DNA of 64,000 nt from Acephala macrosclerotiorum. Its lineage: Eukaryota; Ascomycota; Leotiomycetes; Helotiales; Mollisiaceae. Where the stretch lies: assembly GCA_014904845.1 (NCBI GenBank), contig MU119321.1, forward strand, positions 62,001-126,000. The letters are read 5' to 3'. Under the pieces are notes generated by a model. It saw only the letters and a list, made by a program, of their open reading frames with translations. It did no database searches and was not told the origin of the DNA. Position 1 is the stretch's first letter. The number at the start of each line of letters is the position of its first letter. Of the stretch, positions 11,506 to 22,823 are shown one piece after another. The position numbers and the translations under genes were made by a program.

Positions 11506-12218
11506 ATGCTCACCACTCACGTCCTCCTGCTCGCTCTAGTAACATTAGCTGCCGCCTTCCAAGTTCCCGAAGGGACCGTCGACGGTTTCTACAAAGCCTA
11601 CTACAACTCAGCCGGCCTCGGAATCCACGAGCCCGTCCTCCCCGGCACCCTCCCACTTCCCAACCACAACCCAATCTCACCCAAAATGACAAAACGAGCT
11701 CCTTCCCTCCCCGCAGCAGTCACGCCCAACCGCCGCTCCAACCCCGACGACTTCTGGGAAGTCTGGTGCGGCTGGGGCCTAACCGTCGACCACGGGAACT
11801 GCCACGCCGCCGTCCAAGATCTCAAAAACCAACTCGAAACTGAGACCTGCATGGAAGCTCATCAAGCCTATTATAGCATTAGGGGAAATTTGGTGGCTTA
11901 TGCTTGTAATTTGAGTAACGGGCCGGCGGTGGTGGGGATGGGGTGAGGTTGGCGGCGGGGCATATTACGGATCGCTGTGAGTTTTGATTCTTTTTTCTTT
12001 TCTTAGGAGATGGAGAAGTAAGAGAGGAGGCAGGGATCTGTGAGGAATGTAGGCTAATGTGATTCTGGTGGGTAGGTGGGTGGTATATTGCGGGGATGGC
12101 GACGCATGATTATGATTCCCCGGCTGATTTTTCGTATGTGAGGTACATGCAGTATAGGAATGGGTCGGATTTTTGTAAGAACTCGGTTTCGAGTACTGCG
12201 CAGCATTGTGGAGTTTGA
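11506..12218 (+). CDS. Small secreted Cys-rich protein, frame uncertain
   Basis: Starts MLTTHVLLLALVTLAAAFQVPEG, a clear signal peptide, then a Pro-rich linker ending in a KR dipeptide (possible Kex2 site), then a domain with FWEVWCGWG, GNCHAA, TCMEAH, YACNLS. The first frame stops at 11946. Downstream DNA continues the family: GHITDRC joined by a GTGAGT...GGTAG intron (11977-12075, 99 nt, CTAAT branch) to GWYIAGM...YVRYMQYRNGSDFC...QHCGV, ending at 12218. Reaching DRC from YACNLSN needs a one-base frame change near 11920-11945. Alternatively a weak donor GTAACG at 11915 splices directly to 12076, giving an intact 183-residue product that lacks DRC. The product may be an apoplastic effector-like or cell-wall protein; function unknown. 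Confidence 0.6.
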
Positions 12219-12657
12219 TAGTTGGCTGATGGATTGTGGTGTTTGCGTGGCTTTCTTGTTATTTACTGCGAGGCTCTGTTGTATGACCATTTTGGAAATG
12301 ACCTTTCTTGAAACTATTTCAAATGTCGATTACTTTCACAAAGATTATGCCTGGTTTCTAAAAGATGACTACTCAAGTGAGATTCTCGTGATAGGTCAAA
12401 ATCCCACGAGATCGTTAGATGTTATCGCGAGTCGAACTAGGGAACGCACGGGTTCCACGTGACAAGTGAATATCCTTTTTCCCGCGGGCCAGCTCTCGTG
12501 CTCGCACCTGTCCTTCCTACAGCCCAACATCCCCTCTGTCTTCAATTACTATTCGTTACTTCCCAAAACATTGTAGTTACTAGGTGACTCCAATTTGTCC
12601 GAATAGGCTTTTTGAAAGAACTATGGAACGTCACCTGCTACTCCACCTCCACACCAT
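12219..12657. other. Spacer before the LTR element
   Basis: No supported gene. It ends in the CATCT target-site copy (12658-12662) of the adjoining retrotransposon. Confidence 0.4.
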
Positions 12658-12662
12658 CATCT

Positions 12663-12796
12663 TGTCAATTTGAGTGATATATTCGATGGACTTGATAATC
12701 TGATTGATTAATTAAAATGGTAAATCTAGCTAAATGCGGGGACATTATATCCATTGCAGTGCTTACTCAACACTAAAACCACTCGAAAGTCTAACA
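12663..12796 (-). repeat. 3' LTR (left) of the copia element
   Basis: 134 bp, related to 17990-18124. Relative to the right copy it carries several G-to-A changes (GATGAT to GATAAT, AAGATGG to AAAATGG, TAGGTG to TAAATG, TCAGCA to TCAACA), so this copy is the more mutated. On the coding strand it starts TGTTAGACTTTCGAG. On the same strand, a purine-rich AGCAAAAAGCG (plus-strand 12797-12807) abuts it and may be the polypurine tract. Confidence 0.9.
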
Positions 12797-14137
12797 CGCT
12801 TTTTGCTGAAAAGCACTATAGAAATATATCCATTTTAATGTTCAAAGTAATGTAAATAATCAATATTTTCACGTGATCACCGCACTAATCATCATTGTAA
12901 TCTATCGTTTTTTATCTCTTATTAATTACAGCGTCGAATCGTCGTAAAAAGCCTTATTAAACTTTGTAGTACTAGTTTCAATTACTTCATAAAAAAATTT
13001 ATAAAAAACTAAAAAAAGTCTATTTTCTCTATAAAAATTCGATTTTAAATAAAGTATTTTCAATTTTTATTTTACAATCAAAAAATATTTCAAATCTATT
13101 TAAAAAAGTCTTCGTTTTATTTTAATTTATTTTCTTATTATTACTATTCTAATTCTTAAAATCCGTAAACAATACTATAATCTTCTTTGTATTAAATCAA
13201 TTTTTATTCAAATTTATTATAATTTTATAAATCGTAAATCGATTATAAAATAATTATTTCGTAAAAATATTTACAATTTAATCGTTCTCTAAAATTAATT
13301 CTATTTTCAATTTATTTCTAATAATTATATCGTTTTTTATATAAAAATATCGAATTTTAATATATTTAAATTTATTCGAAAACTTTATATTTATACTAAA
13401 ATCGATTGCAAAAAAATTGTCGTAATATAAATAAATTTTTTTTTAAAAAATTCTTTAATAATTTCCAATTATAATTTCTTTAATCAAATTGCTTTTTTTG
13501 CGATTTTATTCGTTATTATAATCTCTATTTTTATCGAGTTTTATATTGTATTTTATTGTTTTTATATTATCTATAAAATTGTTTTATTTTTTAATATTAC
13601 TATTTATTTTAAAAACGATTTATAATCGTTTTCAGTTTTTTACATAAAATCGAAAAATATATTATAATTTTTAATCGACGTTTTTTTATAAATAATTTCT
13701 ATTGTTTTCATTTTATTAAAATATTGAAAAAATTATTTTATAAAACGTAAATATTCAAAATATACATTAAATATAAATCTAATAAATTAATTAATATAAT
13801 AATTAATATTTGATCTCGTACAATTAATTAAATAAATTGTAATACTAATAATTTGTTTATAAAAATAGAAATCGTTTTTATTCAATCAATTTTTTTTTTT
13901 CTTTTTCTCGTAGAATTATATTTTACAAAAATAATAAATTCGTTTAATTCAAGTATTTAAAATCGAATCGTAATAATAATTTGTTTATATACATTTTTTA
14001 ATAAATTATAAAAATATAATTTTTATAATTTTTCTCGATTTAAAATCTTATAAAAACAATAATAAAATTGAAATTTTTATTTTTTTAACGTTTTTTGATT
14101 TTAGTTTTAATAGTATTTGTATTTATTTTATTTTCAA

Positions 14138-14165
14138 TAATCAATATATCGTCGATAAATAAAAA
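14138..14165 (-). pseudogene. Reverse transcriptase motif remnant
   Basis: The minus-strand frame reads IFLFIDDILII around GACGAT (complement of 14148-14153). Copia RTs have LYVDDIL here; FIDD is a plausible decayed form with both catalytic Asp retained. Surrounding frames are full of stops. Confidence 0.6.
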
Positions 14166-15854
14166 AATATAAATTTTTTTTTTTTATAAAAAAATTAAAA
14201 TTAATTTTAAATATCGTAAATTTCAATTCTTCAAAATATTATTTAATTTTATTAAATTATACTCGAAAAATTTATTTAAATCTATAAAGTAATTTTTTAA
14301 ATAAAAAATAAATATTTTTATTTTTAAATTTAAAATAAAATTTATAAAAAAATTCAAAAATTTCTATATAAATTTTCTTTTTTAAAAAAAAGTTCAAAAA
14401 TACTAAATTTATATTAATATAATTTATTTTTAAATTATATTTTACAATAAATACTAAAAATATTCATAGAATTATATATTTTATAATAAAAATAAACATT
14501 TCAAAATAATTAATATTATAAATTTATTCGAATTTTTTAATAATAATTTTAATTTTACGTTTAATTAATTTACTACGAATATTGAATTTTTTTTTTAGTA
14601 TTTATTTATTTGAAATAATTTTTTCGTAATAATTTTATAAATATGTATTTTTTAAAGAATTTCGAGTTTAATAACGATTATTTTCATCTAATTAAAAGCG
14701 TTTTTTTTTAAAGTTTTATTAACGATCAAAAACTCGAATAAAACGTTAAATATATTTAAAGAAAATAATTTCTTTTCGTTCAAATAAACAATATTTAAAA
14801 CTTTTATTAATTATTTTATTATTTAAAAAAAAAATATTTTTTTATTATTTATTTTACTATTTATTGTTCTTTTTACTTTAATAAAAAAATTATAAAATTT
14901 TTTAGTTCTTTTAATTATTCGATTATTAACTTTTAATATTTAAAATAAATATTATTTTTAAATTTAATTAAAATTCTAAATATTAGAATCTTATTCGATT
15001 ATTGATTTTAAATTTATTTTAATTTCAATTTTGCAAATATTTGTTTCAATATTATCATTTTTATTAATACATATTTCAATACTATTAATCATTTTATTAC
15101 TAAAAAAATAATCGATTAAAACGTCAATAATAATATAATTATACACTATATTATTAGTAATAAGTAAATTTACTACAATATATTTGAATTTTTAAAAAAT
15201 AAAAAACTTTAAAAATTTGTATTTATAGAATTTAATATTAATTAAAAGAATTTCTTTTAATATTCTATAATTTAACAATTTGTAAATACTATTTCTAATA
15301 ATATTTACGAAAATATATTTTTCTTTAATTTTAAAAGTCTATTTATTTGATTAATTTTTAAATTTTTTAATATTCATTTAATATCTAAAAATAATCCAAG
15401 TTTTTTGTAGTACTAAACAATCGAATTTTTTTCTAATATAAACTTCAAATGAAATATATATTTTTTAATTCTCTAATTCAAATTCTAAGATTAGTTATAA
15501 AAATACGTTTATTAGTATTTTATTTTTGATTTAAATTATATATTTTACAATATAATTTCAAAAAATCAATAAAAATTTAATCTCGTAAATTATAAATTTA
15601 ATAATATTATTTATTATTTGTATTACTCGTTTAATAATATTATTTAATAAATATTTGTATAATAAACAAAATTTATATTTAAAAAAATTAAACAGTATTT
15701 TAAATTATTCTTAAAAATCTTTTTTAAATTCGCTCAATTTATTATTATATTTAAAGTAAATAATATTTTTTTTTGTATTTTTTTTAATAATTTTATAAAT
15801 TTTACGAATATAAAATTAAATTTTTTTTATATTTTTATTTTTTAAAAATTTAAT

Positions 15855-16088
15855 CTAAAAATACTTCGTTGCATCGTTTGTAATTATAAGAAAATATTGA
15901 TTTTCTTTATAAAATTTAAACAATTTACTAGAAATATTATTATATAATCTCTTTTTTTTTCTAGTAATTTTATTATTTGTCTTTTTTTTGAAAATTTTCT
16001 TTATTTTATTTATTGTACAAATTTCACATATTTTATATTCAATATATAATTTAAATTTCGACATTTTTATATTTGTAATATCGATCAA
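15855..16088 (-). pseudogene. Copia integrase N-terminal remnant
   Basis: A 77-codon open stretch in the island. It keeps the CEIC...K pattern (second half of the integrase HHCC zinc finger), and then a tract ending NQYFLIITNDATKYF. This matches the start of the copia integrase core, where YFL.I.DDATRY carries the first catalytic Asp. Here the first D of DD reads as N, consistent with G-to-A mutation. The preceding His residues cannot be read reliably. Confidence 0.65.
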
Positions 16089-17971
16089 TTTTCAAAGTAC
16101 ATTATAATTGATATGATCAAAACGTCGATATATAAATTTTTATAAAGTTTTTTTTAAATTTATTATTTCGAAAAACTCGATTAATAATCGAATTCTTATC
16201 GATGTATTTAAAACAATATTTATTAAATATATAACAATATTTTTAATATTTTGATATTAATTCAATATAAAAAAATTATTTTTAAAATTCTTAAAAATTG
16301 TAAATATTATTTTTTTATTTCTATTATTTGTAATACTAATTATTTATTCTCTTTTAAATATAATTATTATTTTATTTTTTATAAATTGTAAAATAAAAAT
16401 CAATTTTATTACTTTAAAATTTAATATATATCAAATTTCTTTAAATTTCAATTTTTTTTAAAAAATTATTTAAATTTGATTTTAATATTTAATTGCATTT
16501 ACAATAATATTGTTTATTATAACAATTTGATTTAGTATTTATTAACGTTTTAAATGTATAAAATCAAATTATATATTATTAAAATATTTCGAAATACTAA
16601 AATTTAAAACAAATAATAAAATTTAAATTCGTTCGATCAATATTCAAAATAATAAAAATAATAAAAATAAAAATTGTTTTTTATTAATATAAATTTTTAT
16701 TTATTAAAAATAATAAATAAAGTTTTTATATAAACACTCGATATATTTTTCAATTTTATTTTTAAATAATAATCGAATAAATATTATTATCACTAGTAAA
16801 AATATTATAAATACAATAAAATAAATAAAAAAAAAATTTTTTATTATATTTTATTTATAATCACTATATTTATTCTAATAATAAATTCAATTATTACAAT
16901 TTTTATTTGCTTAAAATTCTTTTGATTTTATTTTCTATTAATTTTTTTTATTTTTTCGTTTTGTTTTATACTCGATTTTATAATATTTATAGCGTATATA
17001 TTAATTACATTAGTTTAAATCAAATTCATTATAATCAACGAGTTTCTCGTTATTACTATTATCGTTTTAACGATTTTTAGATTTTACAAAACGAAATACT
17101 AATAATTTAAACTTTCTACGATTATCTTTTTTTTTTTTACGATATTTATTATTATTATTATTACGATTACTATAATTAGTTTTTCGTTTTCTATTTTTAA
17201 TTTATTTACTACTACGAAATTGTTTATAATTATATTATTATTATTTTTTACGAATATAATTTACAATTATTAAAATTTTTCTTTTATTATAAACTTGTAA
17301 TATAATAATCGCTTTATTAAATATACGTTCGATTTTTAATAAACGAAAAATATAATATTTCGTATTTTCGTAATTATTATTTTTAGAAATAATTATTATA
17401 ATTCGATCTAAAATCTTATTATTAGTAATTAGTTTCTCGATTATTGCGAATTGAAATTTGTAAAACTCGAGACGATCTACGAACTTTTTAATTTCTTTAA
17501 AAGTTTCGAACTTCTTTTATTCAAAGTTCGTTCGTTAAATAAATACTCAAACAAAATCAGCGATTTTATCGTATTTTTTAAGTTCGTCTCAAATTCTTTT
17601 AATATTTTCGAAAAAAATTAATAGAAAGATTTTATCTTATAGTCTATCGTTTATATTGTTTGAAATAATTTGAATAGTTTTAATAATTTTCTTTTTTCAA
17701 ATCGTAATTCGATCGATTGACGCAAAAAAAGCCGATTTCGATTTTTTGCTATTAACTAGTTTGATAGTATAAATACTAATAAAAGCGATTAAACAAAAGT
17801 TCTTGAATCGAGAATAGTTGTTCCTTGTAAGGATTTCAATCTTACTCTATTTACAGACGTAGTGAGATGCTGTAGAAGTAAGTGCTGTAGTACCGATTGA
17901 AATTGCTGAAGTCGCTATAGCGAATAGAATTGATATTTTAAAGTAAAAAGATACGACGGTTTCAATGAGCA

Positions 17972-17989
17972 TTTTCCGGGCTCATAATT
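17972..17989 (-). promoter_or_regulatory. Primer-binding site (half initiator-tRNA type)
   Basis: Directly inside the 5' LTR, the element reads AATTATGAGCCCGG on its coding strand. Its complement CCGGGCTCATAA matches the anticodon arm of eukaryotic initiator tRNA-Met (GGGCTCATAAC). Drosophila copia is known to prime from a half initiator tRNA cut in the anticodon loop; the same layout is inferred here. Confidence 0.6.
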
Positions 17990-18124
17990 TGTCAATTTGA
18001 GTGATATATTCGATGGACTTGATGATCTAGTTGATTAATTAAGATGGTAAGATCTAGCTAGGTGCGGGGACATTATATCCATTGCAGTGCTTACTCAGCA
18101 CTAAAACCACTCGAAAGTCTAACA
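17990..18124 (-). repeat. 5' LTR (right) of the copia element
   Basis: 135 bp, TG...CA ends, less mutated than the left LTR. It is followed by target-site copy CATCT at 18125-18129. On the coding strand the LTR would run from TGTTAGAC to TTTGACA. Confidence 0.9.
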
Positions 18125-18309
18125 CATCTAGCGATGTAATACAAATCAATAAATCATGTTGCAAGTCCATCTACACTCGATAGTACCGTCCTCTCAGCTT
18201 TTATGCCTACGTCGCACACTTGGACGTGGACAAGATACATAAGCCCCTCATCCTCTTCGATGCCTTCTACAATTGATTGCAATAATCCCTCAAAAACCAC
18301 CCGCCCATC

Positions 18310-18972
18310 ATGCAACTCAAGCCCTCACATCTCTTCTCATTCCTTACTCTTCTTTCCTTCTCCACAGCGAATAGCCCCATCATCCTCACGCCCGGGCGTC
18401 ACGGCGCAGCAGTCGAGGTCGACCAACAAGATGTCCGCGTTTATTACCAAGATGCGGACTCCTCCATCAAGGAGATAGGTCCTAGTTTCCCTCCTGGATC
18501 AGGGTACATCGGACCGGGAGTTATTGTTCCAGCTGGTGTGGCGAGGAACAACACGCCGATTACGGCTGTTGTTTTGGAGAGTAATGGAACATTTGGTGAA
18601 GTATGTCTTTGATTACCGGCCCCAAAATTTTCATATGTCTTTATTTGATTCCTTTCCATCGCTCTATTTCCCGAAGCTTTATTTGTTTACACATCTTCGT
18701 TCCAGATCCACGTCTTCTACTTCGGCACTGCCTACACCAACAAACTTCTCTCAGAACGGATCTGGACAAATGCCCTAGGATGGCACGATGGTCCATTGAA
18801 TAGTTTGGGATATACGAGCCGAGCGGTTGATCACTTTCTGTATGCGTTCACGGATGGGAAGGAAGTTGAGTCTTCGACAATTCGGGTAGGGTTCGCTTGT
18901 GATGGGCAGGGTCCAATGTGCGAGGCTTATTACACGGGTTCTGGGGGTTGGACTTGGAATGTTGTGCAGTAG
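18310..18972 (+). CDS. Secreted lectin-like protein
   Basis: Predicted 185 residues from two exons (18310-18600, 18706-18972), joined in phase 0 across a 105-nt intron with GTATGT donor and CGTTCCAG acceptor. Residues 1-22 form a signal peptide ending FSTANS. The mature part has short repeats of the type VRVYYQDADSSIKEI, HVFYFGTAYTNKL and STIRVGFACDG...EAYYTGSGGWTWN. Those resemble the strand pattern of fungal fucose-specific lectin beta-propeller blades. Only about three blades fit this length, so the protein could be a short lectin or only fold-related. One disulfide is possible (FACDGQGPMCEAY). It starts 186 bp from the copia element, so its promoter may be affected by the LTR or by RIP spread. 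The sugar ligand is not inferable. Confidence 0.7.
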
Positions 18973-21922
18973 TGGGCGAGTTTGGATTGGGTGGAAGAGG
19001 GGAATAGGTATGTGGTTGGGTACGTTTTAGTGAGGTCGAGATTTTTGTTTGAAGGAAGCAAAAAAGACTTTCACTCAATGAGTCGCTAAACTTGGGACAT
19101 TCAGGAAATACCATTCGTTAATATTTAAAAGGTATCACTCAAGATTTTCGAGTTCTGATTCACCGTAAAATATTTTCGAAGTAGGATTCATGACATAGAG
19201 CTGGAGCCTCGGGACTTTAGAGCATAAAATCCCCGACTCGAAGCACAAATCCTTCCTTTCCTTTTCCCCATCTACCAATCATTCCTCCGTGCAATGACAT
19301 TCAACCCCATTATTCTTTGATCCAACCCTAAACCTGTTTTACCTCGACCAACCCTCGAAAGTCAACATCACCTCAGATTTACTCCACAATACACGAAGGT
19401 CTTCTCTACCGTGACGACCCAAAGAAACTCTAACTCGCAGTTTCACGATATTGCATCAGCTGCGACGCTGGTTTCGAGGGAGTTTGTCCTTGTCACGCCA
19501 TCGCGGACAACGCATACGGTAGAATCTGCTGGTAGTGTACCGAGCACTCCAACGTCAAGATATCACAAACTGTTCTGATAGGCAACAGGGGCGGGGAGAA
19601 TTGCTTCCCTGCTCAATTACACGGTTCAGGGCTTCGGTCCACCAGTGTTGCTGACATAAGTTTTGTGGCGCCAAATGCGCGCTCAACGAGGACCATCAAA
19701 CGGCACGAAGAGGATTCAAAGTCTTCTTCCTTAATGGGTACGATGATCTTTGCAGTAGATGCACTCAGGTGACGCCTGGCGGAAGATACGAATACCTACC
19801 GAGAAGCTAACGAGCTGAGCTTTACGAGTCTGTGCGCTCAAAGTATTTTCGAAGAAAATGCGGAACAAAATCTCGAATTATAGACGATTAAAGGGTTGAA
19901 AACGCAATTCGACTAAAATGAAACCCGAATCTAAAATCTGAGATAAATTAAAAAGGTAGTGCTTATAAAGTTTTAAAGTGATAATCGTAACTTTTAGAGT
20001 TTGTAAGTAAAAAAGTAGCTCGCTAAAAGCGAAAAAATGCCTTGTAGCGCACAGACCCATGAAGCCCAGCTCGTAAAGCCTTGCGCCTATTGTGAGAAGT
20101 GCAATGTTTGGTGCGAGAAGCATTTGGAGGCACGGCGTTGATTCCTTGCGATTGGGAATACAAATGCCATTATTATGGAGATAGCAAAAGTGGACTCTAA
20201 GCTGAGCGTCGTGTTGAGCAGGGAAAGAAATAACTATTGGCGTTGGGCTACTTCTTTTCGAAGACGGTAGGGACTTGGAGTGGGCAGGAAGCTTCCGCGG
20301 ATAAAGGCTGTGGTTTTGTTGGATTTTGATACGCCCTCGTATCATGTACTGGTTGCATAAATATCATTGATGCCTTTTAAACACAGATTCTTGCTCAGTG
20401 AATGGTTAGTGGTCAAGTGAAGTTCTCCCGTCGCCTCTTGCAGGAGCTCACTAAAGTTACAGGGCGTGTTCGCTAATTCTCAGGGGCTTCGGACCTTGAA
20501 GGAGAATCCCACATTCGCATGATCAAGCATACTTGGATACGGAAGAGAGATGATAGAATGCTTGAATAACATGTAGGCTGCGCTTGGTTTTGCCTTAAAT
20601 CATAAAGACTGTGTAGTTAAACTCCGAAAAATTGAGTGAATTATGCCCTTCGAGTCGTCAGGGATTCACCCACTGAAACTTTGGGAGGAGGTCGCTAAAG
20701 TTCCAGGGGCTGCTCGGGTGTCTCGTTACTAAAAAGGGAAGAACACCACGCCTGTTTGAAAGATTGACTCCTTTACAGCTCAAATTTTTTGCTTAGTAGT
20801 GTAAATTTGTAGATCTTGAGGCTTTCCTGCTTATATCCTTTTAATCCCGAGCTTGGCAGCAAGTCAAGTTCGAATTGGACGAAGGCTAGGGATACTGAGG
20901 ACTTTCCAGCCACTGGGCGGATGCGTAAAAAGTTATTGACTCCAGTAACGAGCCCGAAACAAATGTCCCTGAGCGACATGTGACTTGTTGGACACGCAGG
21001 CGCGAGCCTTCTGAGTTGGCTGTGAATGCAAGGTTTGGCAAGAACAATTTATGGAAAATCTTGAGCGCTTCGCAGCTCTCACCGCTCAATCGATGAGCAA
21101 TCCACGAACATTAAGGGGATCACGTATGGTGTGGTCTCGAACGATTTCCCACCGTTCGTGTTCGCAGTCGTTGATCCATCTTGATCACCACCTCAGATCC
21201 AGTTTCCAAAACGGTTCCCCCTCTCGCCCTTAAGCCCCGTTTTACGTTTTCGCTTCCAAAGGAGCATCATTTCCCTGCAAGGCTGAAACGTCGACACATC
21301 GAGGCTGAAACCTTTCCCATCTCACAAATATCGATAAGCACCTCTGCAAACTTTGGTTCGATTTCTGATCTTGAATTCAGGCTGTGAATCTTGGATCTGA
21401 ACAAAGGTTAATCTCAGAATTTCAATCCCAAGGATGAGGAGCCGCTAGAATTACCAAGTTCCAAGACAGATTATCCAGACCTCAGATCTTCTCTCCCCTT
21501 CTTCCCCGAATCTCACGATACTTGAGATCTGTACCCGCGCGCCGAAATCTGATACAAGTCATGTCTCACGGAAACCTTCATCAATCCACTCAATAAGGTT
21601 ATCAACCGTGAAGGATGGGATGATCCTTGAGAGAACAGATACGCGATGCTGGTGGCGATCACACGCTTAGCTGGAAATAGAACCAGTTATCGAGTGACAT
21701 ACGATTAGAGGAGGAAGCTATATGACCTGAGACTGCATATCTATCCCTGAGTACTCACTCCGATGCAGAAGAGTGGACACTTGTCACGAAATTCGCCCAC
21801 CGCGCTCTTCGCACTGTTCTTTTTTCCACCTGGCACTGGCGCGAATGGCAAGCTAGCTGCCTTTTTTGTGCTGTGCACACTATACGTTTTTCTTTAAGAA
21901 TATCTTTTGGGCTCAATGATAG
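18973..21922. other. Long gene-poor stretch
   Basis: About 2.9 kb with no convincing gene. The longest ORF (minus, 19878-20345, 155 codons) has an unnatural composition and no domain. Minus ORFs at 20773-21089 overlap in different frames. A frame open at about 19375-19580 (plus) lacks a start. AGGGGCT-type phrases recur at 20450 and 20690 with GCTAAAGTT/ACTAAAGTT, suggesting old decayed repeats. Confidence 0.4.
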
Positions 21923-22823
21923 ATGTCATTGCAACGAATTCCTCTCCAGCAAGTCTTTCGTGCCGGATCCAAACCCCGCTCTCCCTCATCCGCCTCCTCA
22001 AACTCCTCGAACGGCGACTCTGCTGAATCCGGCTCTGCAAGCACTGCTCCCTCCACCGCCCCCACAGCATTCCCTCTCAACCCGCCTGCTGCTTTTCCTC
22101 AATTTCAGAATCCTCCTCCTACACAAGTCACCTTCCAACAATCCAACCTAACAGCTTTTTCGAGCCTCGGGGGATTTAGACTCGGCAACATGTCTCAACC
22201 ACCTGGACCTACCATTCGCGGGACTCGCACCCCGCAGATGCTCGAGTATGAGCGTCAAGCAGAAGAGAGAGCGAGGGAAGCAGAGCTGATGGCGGAGGAG
22301 CGAGAGAGGATGTTAGAGGAAATGGCAAGGATTAGCAACGAGCAAAATCGGATTGCGCAAGAAGAGTACGAAATGAGGCAGTATTACGAGGCGGAGGCGT
22401 TGAAGCATGCCGAGGAGGTCAGGTTGCATCAAGAAGGTAAGTCTTACGTTCGTGTTTTTCCTTCCTAGTGTCGTCTGCTTCCTGGGGAGAGGAGTCGAGG
22501 GCAAGCCGGTCTTTTTACGAAACAAAAATGATGGACGTGATTGAGAAGCATTGCGCTTGAACGGCGAATATCTCCCAGGATCTTGACAATGGAGAAAGAA
22601 TCATGCTGACAGAAGATGGAAAGAAGTCCGAAGACACCAAGAACGAGTGCGAGAGCACGAACGCCGTGTCCGCGACCACGAAGCCTCTTCAGAAGCATTT
22701 GCAAAAGTCATCGCGATGCCAGCCAAACCTACTCGAGGCAGACAAATATCTCAGATGAATCTAGGGAATGGGAATGCCCCCGCCAATGGAGGTCAAAATG
22801 GGTTTAATGGGAACGGACCTTGA
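21923..22823 (+). CDS. Coiled-coil protein, probably interrupted by a stop
   Basis: Exon 1 (21923-22436) encodes a Ser/Pro-rich N-terminus (residues 15-90) and a highly charged helix rich in Glu, Arg and Ala (residues 95-170). GTAAGT at 22437 and CTCCCAG at 22578 define a good intron. Exon 2 is then in the right phase and encodes QWRKNHADRRWKEVRRHQERV and more charged heptad-like sequence, ending in an Asn/Gly-rich tail at 22823 (252 codons in all). However the third codon of exon 2 is TGA (22584-22586), which would end the protein at 173 residues. A CGA-to-TGA change explains it; a less likely AAG acceptor at about 22626 would skip it. Function unknown; a structural or scaffold role is only a guess. 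Confidence 0.5.

Larger units (their letters stand above)
12663..18124 (-). mobile_element. RIP-degraded Ty1/copia LTR retrotransposon
   Basis: Bounded by two near-identical LTRs (TG...CA ends) and flanked by the 5-bp duplication CATCT (12658-12662 and 18125-18129), so both ends are intact. The 5.2-kb interior is overwhelmingly A/T; most surviving C and G sit in CG dinucleotides, as expected from RIP acting at CpA. Coding strand is minus: an integrase remnant (about 16088-15855) precedes an RT remnant with FIDDILI, equivalent to YVDD, at about 14145-14160. Integrase before RT is the copia order. The primer-binding site lies next to the right LTR and a purine-rich stretch next to the left LTR, both consistent with minus orientation. 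No intact ORF remains; the element cannot be autonomous. Confidence 0.92.

Noticed and set aside
12797..17971. CRISPR-like or satellite structure in the AT-rich island
   Set aside because: Repetitiveness comes from low complexity after A/T mutation; no regular spacing.
19878..20345. 155-codon minus-strand ORF
   Set aside because: No domain, no splice partner, erratic composition, and it lies in decayed repeat-like DNA.
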